The position numbers and the translations under genes were made by a program. The notes under the pieces were generated by a model. It was not told the DNA's origin and searched no databases. It worked only from the letters and a program-made list of their open reading frames with translations. Below, piece by piece: positions 35,738 through 45,659 of a stretch of DNA of 64,000 nucleotides. Numbering within the stretch: position 1 is the first letter of the stretch; each line of letters starts with the position of its first letter. Source of the DNA: Pseudomaricurvus albidus (GTDB lineage Bacteria > Pseudomonadota > Gammaproteobacteria > Pseudomonadales > Cellvibrionaceae); assembly GCF_018863235.1 (NCBI RefSeq), contig NZ_JAHKRS010000001.1:558001-622000 (forward strand). Direction: 5' to 3'.

Positions 35738-36454
35738 TCAGGCTTTGCCTGACATCTTCGCCACTTCGTTTTCAATCCAGTTTTTCACCTCTTCCGTGAC
35801 GGCCTTGCTGGTTCGACCCTCGGTGGGAATCGGTGCGCCAATGGAAACTTCAATCACACCGGGGTTTTTCACCCAGCGTTTCATGGGCCAATAAACCCCG
35901 GCATTGTGAGCCACCGGGATCAGCGGTGCACCGGCATTGATGGCGATATCGGCACCGCTGCGGGCGTAGGTGCCGGTTTGGCCAACTGGAGTGCGTGTTC
36001 CTTCCGGGAACACCAACACGTTATTGCCTTCGCTCAGGCGCTTTTGGCCGTAGGTTTTGACTTTCTTGAGAGCTTCTTTCGGGTTGCTGCGATCAATGGC
36101 GATAGGGCGACACTGAGCCAGGCCCCAGCCGAAAAATGGAATTTTCAGCAGTTCTTTTTTCAGAATGATGGAGGTGGGGTGAAAGAACCACTGGAAGAAA
36201 ATCGCTTCCCATGACGACTGGTGTTTGGCCATGATGACAAAGGCCTGATCTTGCGGCAGGTTTTCCTGACCTCGAACTTTACAGCTGACACCGCAGACGT
36301 ATTTCAATGCCCATAACATGACGACATTGAACGAAATAAAAAAGCGGCTGCGAAACCGGTAGGGGGTAATGGGCATTAGAATGCCCAGCACACCGAAAAT
36401 GACGGCGGTGATGGACATGATGGTGTAAAAAGCTATAGCGCGGGCAACCTGCAT
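35738..36454 (-). CDS. plsC: 1-acyl-sn-glycerol-3-phosphate acyltransferase PlsC
   Basis: The 238-residue membrane enzyme makes phosphatidic acid by acylating lysophosphatidate. It has an N-terminal membrane helix, the catalytic block KHQSSWEA (His78) with Glu83 in place of the commoner Asp (HX4E rather than HX4D), VFPEGTRTPVGQ for substrate binding, and PLIPVAHNAG. The Glu form is common in some proteobacterial relatives and should be active. It lies three bases after gmhB on the same strand. In Pseudomonas the same gene follows gyrB directly. Confidence 0.92.
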   Translation of the reverse strand: MQVARAIAFYTIMSITAVIFGVLGILMPITPYRFRSRFFISFNVVMLWALKYVCGVSCKVRGQENLPQDQAFVIMAKHQSSWEAIFFQWFFHPTSIILKKELLKIPFFGWGLAQCRPIAIDRSNPKEALKKVKTYGQKRLSEGNNVLVFPEGTRTPVGQTGTYARSGADIAINAGAPLIPVAHNAGVYWPMKRWVKNPGVIEVSIGAPIPTEGRTSKAVTEEVKNWIENEVAKMSGKA

Positions 36455-36457
36455 AAA

Positions 36458-37051
36458 TCATCCATAATGTTCAGTAATGTAGAGAGCGGCCTGTTGTAAA
36501 TCATCAAACACCGGCAGTGTATTTAATGACAGCTGCTCTTTTTCGTTTTGGGCTGAAGGCTCTTCTTGTAATTTTTTCAGGGTGTTCAGGCCTTTTCCGG
36601 TTTTCACCAAAATCGGGTCGCAACCTTTGGCTATGCCTGCCTGCAAGTCTCTCAGGCTGTCGCCGATTAACGGGGCTCCGGCGGCACTGAGTTCAAACTC
36701 TTTTTCAATAAGATCGATCAAGCCGGGCAGTGGTTTGCGGCAGCTGCAACCATCGTCCGGTCCGTGCGGGCAATAAAAGATCGCACTGATTTCACCCCCT
36801 TCGGCGGCGACAGCAGCACGAAGCTTGTTGTGCATGGCTTCCAGATCATCGGTGCTGAAATAGCCGCGGGCGATACCGGACTGATTGGTGGCAATCACCA
36901 CGGTGTAACCATTGCGGCACAGGTGTGCAATGGCTTCAGCACTGCCGTCGATGAGGATAAATTCTTCTGCGGATTTCACAAACGCATCGGAGTCACGATT
37001 AATCACTCCGTCGCGATCGAGAATCACCAGTTTGGTGTTTGTGTTGGGCAT
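36458..37051 (-). CDS. gmhB: D-glycero-beta-D-manno-heptose 1,7-bisphosphate 7-phosphatase
   Basis: GmhB is a HAD phosphatase in the pathway to ADP-heptose for the lipopolysaccharide inner core. The 197-residue form from the ATG at 37051 starts MPNTNTKLVILDRDGVINRD with the DxD nucleophile. ATNQSGIARGYF and the zinc-binding loop FYCPHGPDDGCSCRKPLPGL follow, then GDSLRDLQAG. A GTG at 37066 is an alternative start. It lies between glyS and plsC, as in Pseudomonas. Confidence 0.93.
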   Translation of the reverse strand: MPNTNTKLVILDRDGVINRDSDAFVKSAEEFILIDGSAEAIAHLCRNGYTVVIATNQSGIARGYFSTDDLEAMHNKLRAAVAAEGGEISAIFYCPHGPDDGCSCRKPLPGLIDLIEKEFELSAAGAPLIGDSLRDLQAGIAKGCDPILVKTGKGLNTLKKLQEEPSAQNEKEQLSLNTLPVFDDLQQAALYITEHYG

Positions 37052-37082
37052 AGGTCGGTGATTCACAGATGGATAAAACGGT

Positions 37083-37118
37083 CGTCATTGCGAGCAGCGT
37101 CTGCGGCTCGCAATGACG
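37083..37118. repeat. 12-base inverted repeat downstream of glyS
   Basis: CGTCATTGCGAG (37083-37094) and CTCGCAATGACG (37107-37118) are exact complements around a 12-base centre that itself has CAG/CTG pairing. CGTCATTGCGAG-type palindromes are common as dispersed intergenic repeats in many proteobacteria. On the minus strand a short TTTT follows, so it could also end glyS transcription. Confidence 0.6.
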
Positions 37119-37135
37119 GTTCTTTAGGCATTACC

Positions 37136-39217
37136 TCAGTTCTTGCTGGGTGCTAACAGAGAAATATCAGCCACCTGCAGGAACAGTTGACGCAGCTGAC
37201 TCAGCAGCGCGATGCGGTTGTTGCGCAGCGCCTCGTCGTCGGCCATCACCATCACGTTGTCAAAAAAGTCATCCACCGGAGCACGCAGGCTGGCCAGGGC
37301 TGCCAGAGTGCCGGTGTAATCATTGGCGGTAAACAGTGGGGCAACCTCGGCGGACTTGGCAGCCAGTTGTTCGGCCAGGACTTTTTCTGCCGGTTCCTGC
37401 AGCAGCTCGGCATTCACGGAAGCGTCGGTGTTAGCTTCGGTTTTGGCCAGAATGTTGGAAACCCGCTTGTTGGCCGCTGCCAGAGCCTCTGCTTCGGGCA
37501 ATGCACGGAAGGCGTTCACCGCCAGTACACGATTGTGAATATCCAGCGGTTCGGACAATTGTTTGGCCTGTACCGCCTGGAAGACTTCAGCGGCGATCTG
37601 GTCCTCTTCGTACCAGGCGCGGAAGCGTTCCACCATGTAGGCGAAAGTGGTTGCCACGGTTTCGTCGGCGTTACCAATATTGCTGCCATGCTGTTCGGCG
37701 GCGGCAGACAACAGCGCTTTCAAATCCAGCGGCAATTGTTTTTCCACCAGCAGACGCAACACACCCAGACTGGCGCGGCGCAGGGCAAACGGGTCTTTCG
37801 AACCGGTAGGCTTCTGGCCAATACCGAAAATACCACTCAGGGTATCGATGCGGTCGGCCAGAGCCACGATGGTGCCGGTTTCGGTTTCCGGCAGGGCATC
37901 ACCGGCAAACTTCGGCTGGTAGTGTTCTTTCAGGGCGCTGGCCACGTCTTCGTCGAGACCTTCGTGGACCGCGTAGTAGTAACCGGCCAGACCCTGCATC
38001 TTGTCAAACTCGCCGACCATGTCTGAAACCAGATCCGATTTGCACAGCTCGGCGGCTTGTGCGGCCTTGTCGGCGTCGGCACCCAACTGGTTGGCAATGT
38101 TGGCTGCCAGTCCCTTGATGCGCTCGGTCTTGTCAAAGATGGAGCCCAGCTGAGCCTGGAAGACGATGGGTTTCAGGCGGTTGCGGAATTCGCCGAGGGA
38201 TACTTTTTTATCGGTTTCAAAGAAGAACGCCGCATCGGACAGACGCGGGCGAATCACACGCTCGTTACCGTCGATGACCTGTGCCGGATCTTTACTTTCG
38301 ATGTTGGAGACCGTGATAAAGTAGGGCAGCAGTTTGCCGTTCTTATCCACCACCGGGAAGTACTTCTGGTGCTCTTTCATGGAGTAGATCAGCGCTTCAG
38401 AAGGCACTTCGAGGAAGCGCTCTTCAAAGCGGCCGGTCAGGGCCACGGGCCACTCCACCAGACCGGTGACTTCGTCCAGCAGGTCCTGATCGATCACGGC
38501 AACCCCGTTGATTTTCTCGGCTTCGGCTTCGACCTGTTGGCGAATCAGTTGCTGACGCTGCTCATAATCCACCATGACATAGCCGATGGATGGCAGCTTT
38601 TTCAGGTAATCGCTGGCGTTGTCTACCTGCAGGGCCTGATTGTAGTGGAAGCGATGGCCGCGGGTTTCACGACCGGCGTGCAGGTTGAGCATGTTGGCTT
38701 CAACCAGATCGTCTCCGAACAGCATGATCAGCCAGTGCACCGGACGGACAAACTCCGCGCGGCTGGCGCCCCAGCGCATGCGCTTGGCAATGGGCAGGGC
38801 GTTGAGTGAATTTTCCACAATGGCAGGCAACAGCTCGGCGGTGGTTTCGCCACCGGCCTGGGAGCGATACACCAGCTTGTCGACCTTGCCGTCGTTCTCG
38901 CTGGCCAGTTCACTGACGGCAATGCCGTTCTTGTTGGCAAAGGCTTCAGCGGCCTTGGTGGGATTGCCATCGGCATCGAAAGCAATTTTGGCCGGAGGGC
39001 CCCAGACAACCACATCTTTCACGGGGGTCTGCTCTTCCAGATTGCGCACCACCACGGCCAGACGGCGAGGGGCGGCGTAGGGTTCGATGGCTTCGAACGC
39101 CAGATTCTGCTGCTTCAGACCGTCGGCAATGCCGCTGCTGAAAGCCAGCATCAGTTTTTTCAGTGCAGTTGGGGGCAGTTCTTCGGTGCCCAGTTCGACC
39201 AGAAAATCCTTAGCCAT
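37136..39217 (-). CDS. glyS: Glycyl-tRNA synthetase beta subunit
   Basis: GlyS is the large subunit of the alpha2-beta2 glycyl-tRNA synthetase. The 693-residue protein begins MAKDFLVELGTEELPPTAL and holds SMKEHQKYFPV, ISNIES-like VSNIESKD, FFFETD and KPTGSKDPFALRRASLGVLR, all typical, followed by a C-terminal anticodon-binding region of DALR type. It starts two bases after the glyQ stop, so both subunits should be made together. It has the normal length and no defect. Confidence 0.97.
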   Translation of the reverse strand: MAKDFLVELGTEELPPTALKKLMLAFSSGIADGLKQQNLAFEAIEPYAAPRRLAVVVRNLEEQTPVKDVVVWGPPAKIAFDADGNPTKAAEAFANKNGIAVSELASENDGKVDKLVYRSQAGGETTAELLPAIVENSLNALPIAKRMRWGASRAEFVRPVHWLIMLFGDDLVEANMLNLHAGRETRGHRFHYNQALQVDNASDYLKKLPSIGYVMVDYEQRQQLIRQQVEAEAEKINGVAVIDQDLLDEVTGLVEWPVALTGRFEERFLEVPSEALIYSMKEHQKYFPVVDKNGKLLPYFITVSNIESKDPAQVIDGNERVIRPRLSDAAFFFETDKKVSLGEFRNRLKPIVFQAQLGSIFDKTERIKGLAANIANQLGADADKAAQAAELCKSDLVSDMVGEFDKMQGLAGYYYAVHEGLDEDVASALKEHYQPKFAGDALPETETGTIVALADRIDTLSGIFGIGQKPTGSKDPFALRRASLGVLRLLVEKQLPLDLKALLSAAAEQHGSNIGNADETVATTFAYMVERFRAWYEEDQIAAEVFQAVQAKQLSEPLDIHNRVLAVNAFRALPEAEALAAANKRVSNILAKTEANTDASVNAELLQEPAEKVLAEQLAAKSAEVAPLFTANDYTGTLAALASLRAPVDDFFDNVMVMADDEALRNNRIALLSQLRQLFLQVADISLLAPSKN

Positions 39218-39219
39218 GA

Positions 39220-40200
39220 TTACTGTTCACCTCCCTTTTGGTCGGCAGCTTCGTTTTCTGCCACCAGTTGCATTACTTGTTGTCTCAGGTTGTCTTCCGC
39301 CAGCGGGAAGCCCAGTTTCAGGCGCGCATCAAAGTAGGCCTGGGCCACGGCGCGAGCCAGGGTGCGTACACGCAAAATGTAGCGCTGGCGCTCGGTGACG
39401 GAAATGGCGTGACGGGCATCCAGCAGGTTGAAGGCGTGGGAGGCCTTCATCACCATCTCGTAGGCGGGCAGTGGCAGGTTTTTCTCAATCAGACGCTGGC
39501 TGTCGCGCTCGCAGGTGTCGAATGTCTGGAACAGGAAGTCCACATCCGCTTCTTCAAAGTTGAAGTGGGACATTTCGATTTCGTTCTGCAGGAAGACATC
39601 GCCGTAGGTGACCTTGTTGCCGTCCGGACCGATGGTCCACACCAGATCGTAGATGGAGTCGACACCCTGCAGGTACATGGCGATACGCTCCAGGCCGTAG
39701 GTGATTTCACCGGTAACCGGGAAACACTCCAGCCCGCCCACTTGCTGGAAGTAGGTAAACTGGGTGACTTCCATACCGTTAAGCCACACTTCCCAACCCA
39801 GACCCCAGGCACCCAGGGTGGGGGATTCCCAGTTGTCTTCCACAAAACGGATGTCGTGGATCAGGGTGTCCAGTCCCAGCTCTTGCAGGGAGCCCAGGTA
39901 CAGATCCTGAATGTTGTCCGGAGAGGGCTTCAACACCACCTGATACTGGTAGTAGTGTTGCAGACGGTTGGGGTTTTCGCCGTAACGACCGTCGGTGGGA
40001 CGGCGGCAGGGCTGCACATAGGCAGCGTTCCAGGTTTCAGGGCCAATGGCGCGCAGGAACGTGGCCGGATGGAAGGTGCCCGCGCCCACTTCCATATCCA
40101 GTGGTTGCAAAACGACGCAGCCCTGACGGGCCCAGTATTGTTGAAGTGCGAGAATCAGTCCTTGAAACGTACTGACATCGGGCTTGTTGGTCTCAGACAC
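39220..40200 (-). CDS. glyQ: Glycyl-tRNA synthetase alpha subunit
   Basis: GlyQ carries the catalytic core that activates glycine. [59 protein letters not shown], and the motif around [20 protein letters not shown] are family marks. I choose the GTG at 40200 (326 residues), which has GGAGGGA nine bases upstream. The longer reading would need a TTG at 40248. It precedes glyS in one unit and diverges from the acyltransferase gene across 276 bases in which I see no further gene. Confidence 0.95.
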   Translation of the reverse strand: MSETNKPDVSTFQGLILALQQYWARQGCVVLQPLDMEVGAGTFHPATFLRAIGPETWNAAYVQPCRRPTDGRYGENPNRLQHYYQYQVVLKPSPDNIQDLYLGSLQELGLDTLIHDIRFVEDNWESPTLGAWGLGWEVWLNGMEVTQFTYFQQVGGLECFPVTGEITYGLERIAMYLQGVDSIYDLVWTIGPDGNKVTYGDVFLQNEIEMSHFNFEEADVDFLFQTFDTCERDSQRLIEKNLPLPAYEMVMKASHAFNLLDARHAISVTERQRYILRVRTLARAVAQAYFDARLKLGFPLAEDNLRQQVMQLVAENEAADQKGGEQ

Positions 40201-40476
40201 GGCTGTCTGTCCCTCCGGCTTTGGTGAATTTCGGTAAATAATCGACAATAGAGCGAAAATAGGGGCGAGATTATAGCCTTAGCGGCAGATAGCACCAAGG
40301 AATGCGTCCAATTTAGCAGATTGGCTGGCCAGACAGAGGCGCAGAACACGGTTGCGGGGCAGGATCTGCCACTTTGAGGGGGTTAAATCTGTGATATTTG
40401 GCGGTAAGTTCCATGTTGTTCAGCAATAAGTCATTGGGTAAGCTTCCGCCTCCCCATTACTGGCTTTGAGTTTTCT

Positions 40477-41388
40477 ATGTCGGATTCACCTTCTTCCCTC
40501 AGTTTTAAGGAACGCGTGATCGTCTTCTGTTTAAAGGGCAGTGCCCGCTTGCCCCTGTGGTTGAGTCGCGGCCTGGGTGGTGTGTTGGGGTGGGCATCCT
40601 GTGTGTGCCGCAACAGCTTGTACCGGGTAACCCGGGAAAATCTTGAGTTGTGTTTTCCGACGATGGCAGAGGCCGAGCGCAAACAACTGATCCGTGACAG
40701 CCTGATCGAAACCGGCAAGATGATGCTGGAAACCGGGGCCGTGTGGATGAAAGATCAGGCTTGGCTGGAGAGCAAAATCCTGGCGGTGCACCAGCGTGAA
40801 ATCCTCGATGAGGCGCTGGCTGAAGGTCGCGGGGTGGTGACGCTGGCTCCCCATCTGGGGAATTGGGAGGTGCTGGGACTGTATTTGTCCGAGGTGCCCG
40901 GAGCCACTTTCCTTTACCAGCCGCCGGAGATTGAAGAGGTGGACCGCATCATTCGTGAAGGCCGCGAAAAAGCCGGTGCGACCGTGGTGCCGACCAATCG
41001 CCGCGGGGTGCTGGCGCTGCTGAAGGTGATGAAGGCCGGCGGCTTTACCGGGATTCTGCCGGATCAGGTGCCTGATGCCGCCGGTGGTGAATTCGCCCCT
41101 TTTTATGGTGTACCGGCTCTGACCATGACCCTGGTCAACAGCCTGCGGGAGCGCTCAGGCTGTAAGATCATTGCTGCCTATGCCGAGCGGGTGAAGGGCG
41201 GTTTTGAAATTCATTTTGAGCACGCCGACGAGCGGATCTATTCCGAGGATACCCTGACGGCTCTGACGGGCTTGAACAAAACCGTTGAGAAGTGTGTGGA
41301 CGCGATTCCCGCCCAGTATCAGTGGGAGTACAAGCGTTTCCGCAAGCAGCCGGAAGGTATGCCCAAGCTCTACAAAAAGAAAAAGTAA
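40477..41388 (+). CDS. Lipid A biosynthesis lauroyl/myristoyl acyltransferase family protein
   Basis: The 303-residue protein belongs to the LpxL/LpxM (HtrB/MsbB) acyltransferases that add secondary acyl chains to lipid A. The catalytic HX4E motif is in APHLGNWEV (His126, Glu131). Other marks are FLYQPPEIEEVDRIIREGRE, TNRRGVLALLKVMKAGG and ILPDQVPDAAGG (with DQ in place of the DxG loop). An N-terminal helix anchors it to the inner membrane. The same gene follows glyQ in Pseudomonas. Which acyl chain it adds is unknown. It converges on trkH with a four-base gap. Confidence 0.88.
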   Translation: MSDSPSSLSFKERVIVFCLKGSARLPLWLSRGLGGVLGWASCVCRNSLYRVTRENLELCFPTMAEAERKQLIRDSLIETGKMMLETGAVWMKDQAWLESKILAVHQREILDEALAEGRGVVTLAPHLGNWEVLGLYLSEVPGATFLYQPPEIEEVDRIIREGREKAGATVVPTNRRGVLALLKVMKAGGFTGILPDQVPDAAGGEFAPFYGVPALTMTLVNSLRERSGCKIIAAYAERVKGGFEIHFEHADERIYSEDTLTALTGLNKTVEKCVDAIPAQYQWEYKRFRKQPEGMPKLYKKKK

Positions 41389-41392
41389 ACGC

Positions 41393-42841
41393 TTACCGTC
41401 TCCAGAACATGGGGCTGAACAGCACCAGCAAGGTGAACACTTCCAGTCGACCCAGCAGCATGGCAAAGCACAGCACCCACTTGGCAGTCATGTTCATATC
41501 GCCGTAGTGAGTCGCTACTTCTCCCAGTCCCGGCCCGAGATTATTGATACACGCGCCCACGGCAAAGAAAGCCGTCACCACGTCCGAGCCGGTGCCGATC
41601 AGAATCAGAAACATCATAAAGTAGGCGAAGACATAGACCGAGAAGAAGCCCCACACCGCATCGACCACCCGGTCTGACACGCTGGTGCTGCCCACTTTAA
41701 TCGGGATGACGGCGTTGGGGTGGATCAGTCGCTGGATCTCCCGTACACCCTGTTTGATGATCAGCATGATGCGAATCACCTTGATGCCGCCGGCGGTTGA
41801 TCCGCCACAGCCACCCATAAAGGCAAAATACAGCAACATAAATGGCAGAATGTTGGGCCAGGCACTGAAGTCGGTGGTGGTAAAACCGGTGGTGGTGAGG
41901 ATCGATACCAGCTGGAATATCCCGTGGCTGACACTGTCGCCAAAATCAAATATGCCGAAGTGATACAACAGGAATACGGTCAGCACGCAGCCCACCAGAA
42001 TGGCGCCCATATAGAGGGTAAATTCCGGATCGCGGAAATAGTGGATGAAACTGCGATCCCGCCAGCTGTAGAAGTGCAGGGCGTAGTTGACCCCGGAGAC
42101 GATCATGAAAAACACGCAGATGGCGTGAATCAGCTCGCTGTCGAAATACCCCATGCTGGCATCGTGGGTAGAGAACCCACCAATGGCGACGGTGGCAAAG
42201 CTGTGGCAGATGGCGTCGAACAAGGTCATGCCCGCAAACCAGAAGGACAGGGCACAGACAATCGTCAGCCCGAGATAAATAAAGAACAGGGCCTTGGCGG
42301 TTTCTGTGATTCGCGGTGTCAGCTTGCGATCCTTGACCGGCCCCGGCGTCTCGGCCCGGTAGAGCTGCATGCCGCCGATGCCGAGCATGGGCAGGATCGC
42401 CACGGCGATCACGATGATACCGATCCCCCCCAGCCACTGCAGTTGCTGGCGGTAATAAAGAATCGACTTGGGCAGGGCATCGAGCCCGGTAATCACCGTG
42501 GCTCCGGTGGTGGTCAGACCTGACAGGGATTCAAAGGCGGCGTCGGTGAAAGACAATTCCAGCCCGCCGCTGAACATAAACGGCAGCGAACCGAACAGCC
42601 CCAGTACCGACCAGAAGAGCGCAGTAATCAGAAAACCGTCGCGGGTGCGCAGATCCTGTTTGACGTTATGCACCGGAAACCAGATCAGCAGTCCGGTAAA
42701 GAAGGTGATGGCAAAAGCCAGTAAAAAGGCCATCTGGTTGTGGTCGTGATACCACAGCGACACCATTAAAGGCGGAAACAGCGTCAGGCTGAAGAGCATC
42801 AGCAAAATGCCGAGAATGCGGGAAATAACCGTAATGTGCAT
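41393..42841 (-). CDS. trkH: Trk potassium uptake channel subunit TrkH
   Basis: TrkH is the K+-translocating subunit of the Trk system. The 482-residue membrane protein has four pore repeats with filter-like loops: GLTTTGATV, ATVAIGGFST, LTTTGFTTTD and CINNLGPGLG. The intramembrane loop is at GGCGGSTAGGIKV. It lies 18 bases after trkA on the same strand, so the channel and its NAD-binding regulator are co-expressed. Start and length are normal. Confidence 0.96.
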   Translation of the reverse strand: MHITVISRILGILLMLFSLTLFPPLMVSLWYHDHNQMAFLLAFAITFFTGLLIWFPVHNVKQDLRTRDGFLITALFWSVLGLFGSLPFMFSGGLELSFTDAAFESLSGLTTTGATVITGLDALPKSILYYRQQLQWLGGIGIIVIAVAILPMLGIGGMQLYRAETPGPVKDRKLTPRITETAKALFFIYLGLTIVCALSFWFAGMTLFDAICHSFATVAIGGFSTHDASMGYFDSELIHAICVFFMIVSGVNYALHFYSWRDRSFIHYFRDPEFTLYMGAILVGCVLTVFLLYHFGIFDFGDSVSHGIFQLVSILTTTGFTTTDFSAWPNILPFMLLYFAFMGGCGGSTAGGIKVIRIMLIIKQGVREIQRLIHPNAVIPIKVGSTSVSDRVVDAVWGFFSVYVFAYFMMFLILIGTGSDVVTAFFAVGACINNLGPGLGEVATHYGDMNMTAKWVLCFAMLLGRLEVFTLLVLFSPMFWRR

Positions 42842-42859
42842 GGATGATTAGGCGCCTGA

Positions 42860-44245
42860 CTAGAAAAAGGTGAAGCCAACCTGAAACAGTTGCTCGATGT
42901 CTTTGGTGTGCTTCTTGTCGACCAGGAAGACGATTACGTGATCCCCGGTCTCAACCACGATGTTGTCGTGGGCAATCAACACTTCACTGCCTTTGTCGGT
43001 CTCTCGCAGAATGGCGCCGATGCTGGCGCCGGCGGGGAGATCGATGTCTTCAATGGCTTTGCCCACCACCTTGGAGGTGCGAGGGTCGCCGTGGGCAATC
43101 ACTTCAATGGCTTCCGCCGCGCCCCGTCGCAGGGAGTGCACGTTGACGATATCACCGCGACGCACGTGGGTCAGCAAACTGCCGATGGTGGTTTGCTGGG
43201 GTGAAATGGCGATATCGATCTCGCCCCCCTGCACCAGATCCACATAGGCTGGATTGTTGATCAGTGTCATTACCTTGCGGGCGCCCAGTCGCTTGGCCAG
43301 CATCGAGGACATGATGTTGGCCTCGTCGTCGTTGGTCAGTGCCAGGAACACATCGGTGTCTTCGATATTTTCTTCCAGCAACAGCTCCTGATCCGATGCA
43401 CTGCCGTGCAAGACGATGGCGCGATGCAGGCGCTCGGACAAATACTTGCAACGATCCAGATGGAATTCGATCAGCTTAACGCTGTAGCGGGATTCCAGTG
43501 ACCGTGCCAGCCGGAAACCAATGTTGCCGCCACCGGCAATGATAATGCGCTTGTACTGATTCTCCAGTCGGCGCAGTTCGCTCATCACTGCGCGAATATC
43601 GGATTTGGCGGCGATAAAGAACACTTCGTCGTCAGCTTCAATGACCGTTGAACCTTCCGGTGTAATGGCGCGATCGCGGCGATAGATGGCTGCCACCCGG
43701 GTATCCACGGCAGGCATGTGCTGGCGCAGGAAACTGAGTTCCTGTCCCACCAGTGGGCCACCATAGTAGGCTTTTACCGCCACCAGCTGTACCTTGCCGT
43801 CGGCAAAATCCAGCACCTGAAGGGCGCCGGGGTGTTCGATCAGTCGGAAAATGTAATCGCTGACCAGTCGCTCGGGGCTGATCAACACATCAATGGGAAT
43901 CGCGTCGTTGCTGAAAAGATCGGGCTTGTTGAGGTAGGCGTTGGCGCGGATACGGGCGATTTTGGTGGGGGTGCGGAACAGACTGTAGGCCACCTGACAG
44001 GCAATCATATTGAGCTCGTCATTGCTGGTGACGGCAATCAGCATGTCGGCGTCTTCAATGCCGGCCTGCACCAGCACGGTCGGGTGCGAGGCTTCACCGG
44101 TGACCACGCCAATATCGAAACGATCGACCAATTCCCTCAGGCGCGACTCGTCGGTGTCGACTATGGTGATGTCATTGGCTTCGTTGGCAAGGTTTTGCGC
44201 GAGTGTGCCGCCAACCTGACCGGCTCCCAAAATAATGATTTTCAT
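42860..44245 (-). CDS. trkA: Trk system regulatory subunit TrkA
   Basis: TrkA is the cytosolic gating ring protein that binds NAD(H) and ATP and controls TrkH. The 461 residues hold two RCK/KTN units, each with a Rossmann motif ([10 protein letters not shown] near residue 7 and [10 protein letters not shown] near 239), followed by TrkA_C domains. It lies between rsmB and trkH, all on the minus strand. The fused double-RCK form is typical of gammaproteobacteria. Confidence 0.96.
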   Translation of the reverse strand: MKIIILGAGQVGGTLAQNLANEANDITIVDTDESRLRELVDRFDIGVVTGEASHPTVLVQAGIEDADMLIAVTSNDELNMIACQVAYSLFRTPTKIARIRANAYLNKPDLFSNDAIPIDVLISPERLVSDYIFRLIEHPGALQVLDFADGKVQLVAVKAYYGGPLVGQELSFLRQHMPAVDTRVAAIYRRDRAITPEGSTVIEADDEVFFIAAKSDIRAVMSELRRLENQYKRIIIAGGGNIGFRLARSLESRYSVKLIEFHLDRCKYLSERLHRAIVLHGSASDQELLLEENIEDTDVFLALTNDDEANIMSSMLAKRLGARKVMTLINNPAYVDLVQGGEIDIAISPQQTTIGSLLTHVRRGDIVNVHSLRRGAAEAIEVIAHGDPRTSKVVGKAIEDIDLPAGASIGAILRETDKGSEVLIAHDNIVVETGDHVIVFLVDKKHTKDIEQLFQVGFTFF

Positions 44246-44288
44246 GGTCGATTAATGACCTTATTCCCGTGTGATTGAGCGTAGGTTG

Positions 44289-45659
44289 TCAGGGTGCGTC
44301 GGACTTATTGATACATGCGTAGTAAAAACCGTCGTGTCCCTGAATCTGTGGCAGTAACTGTCGACCGCAGGCTTGAGGCAGCCCCCAGAGTGCATCGATA
44401 GGGTCGTGTTTGGCACCTGCCTCTGACTCGATAAACTGTTCGACTACCCGGGTGTTCTCGGTGGGCAACAGAGAGCAGGTGGCGTACACAAGGCGACCAC
44501 CGGGCTTGAGTGTTGGCCACAGGGCTCGCAAAAGGCTGAGCTGTAGTGCCGCAAGCTTAGCAATATCTGCTGCGTTGCGCAGCAGTTTGATGTCCGGATG
44601 ACGACGCACCACTCCGGTGGCCGAGCAGGGGGCATCCAGCAAAATGCGATCGAAGGGTTCGCCATCCCACCACTCGTCCACGGCCAGCGCGTCGGCACAG
44701 ATCAGGGTCGTAGTCTGGTTGTACTGGTTTAACTGATGTTGCAGGCGTTGCAGGTTGTCTTTTACCCGCTCCAGTCTTCGCGCTTCCAGATCCAGCGCCA
44801 CCACGTTTTGTAATGGGCTGGTCAGCTGTGTGCCCAGCTCCAGAATGTGCCCGGTTTTGCCGCCGGGTGCGCAGCAGGCGTCCAGCACCCGCTGTCCCGG
44901 TTGCAGTTGCAACAGCTCGCCCGCCAGTTGCGCTGCTTCATCCTGCACACTCAGTTTGCCCTCACTGAAGCCGGGCAGTTTATTGACATCACAGGCCTTG
45001 TCGAGCGTCAGTCCAAACGGACTGAACGGGGTCGGGGTGCTGCCCAATTCCAGGTTCTCAAGTGTCTGACGGTAGTCATCGCGGCTTTGCTGAGACAGGT
45101 TAAGGCGCAGGGTAAACGGCGGGTGGGCGTTGTTCGCTGCAAACACGGCCTCTGATTGTTGCGGCCAGAAGTTTTCAATACTTTTGCGCAGCCAGTTGGG
45201 GTGCGCCGAGGTATAGGCCGGGCTTTTCTGTAAAGCGGCTTCGAGAGATTCCCGCTCCCGCTGAAACCGTCGCAGAATCCCGTTGACCAGCTTTTCGGCC
45301 CAGGGCTTTTTCAGGGATTTGCAGGCGGCCACGGTATTGTTCAGGGCCGCGTGATCGGGAATGCGCAGATACTTGAGTTGATACAGGCCCAGCAGCAGCA
45401 GCGCGTGGATATCACTGTCTTTGGGCTTGAGGGGTTTTTCCAGCAGCCGGTTCAGAATGGACTGCAGTTGGGGCTGCCAGCGACAGGTACCAAAACACAG
45501 TTCCTGCAACAGCGGCTGTTCCTGTGCATCGACCTTGTCCAGCGCCGGTGTCATCAGACTGGCCAGTGAGGCCTGCTGTTGCAGGACGCTGGCGAGCGTC
45601 AGGGCCGCCTGAACCCGAACCGGGCGCGGACTTTTGTGACTGGCGGATTCGCTGCTCAT
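44289..45659 (-). CDS. rsmB: 16S rRNA m5C967 methyltransferase RsmB
   Basis: RsmB methylates C967 in 16S rRNA using S-adenosylmethionine. The 456 residues start with a NusB-like RNA-binding domain (about 15-145). The methyltransferase follows with motif I VLDACCAPGGKTG (258-270), motif IV LDAPCSATGVVRRHPD (Cys345) and motif VI YATCSLLPTEN (catalytic Cys395). The start codon follows the fmt stop without a gap (TAAATG), so translation is coupled. This def-fmt-rsmB order is the usual one. Confidence 0.96.
   Translation of the reverse strand: MSSESASHKSPRPVRVQAALTLASVLQQQASLASLMTPALDKVDAQEQPLLQELCFGTCRWQPQLQSILNRLLEKPLKPKDSDIHALLLLGLYQLKYLRIPDHAALNNTVAACKSLKKPWAEKLVNGILRRFQRERESLEAALQKSPAYTSAHPNWLRKSIENFWPQQSEAVFAANNAHPPFTLRLNLSQQSRDDYRQTLENLELGSTPTPFSPFGLTLDKACDVNKLPGFSEGKLSVQDEAAQLAGELLQLQPGQRVLDACCAPGGKTGHILELGTQLTSPLQNVVALDLEARRLERVKDNLQRLQHQLNQYNQTTTLICADALAVDEWWDGEPFDRILLDAPCSATGVVRRHPDIKLLRNAADIAKLAALQLSLLRALWPTLKPGGRLVYATCSLLPTENTRVVEQFIESEAGAKHDPIDALWGLPQACGRQLLPQIQGHDGFYYACINKSDAP

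Noticed and set aside
39238-40227. 329-residue open frame opposite glyQ
   Set aside because: It is an antisense shadow of a conserved housekeeping gene.
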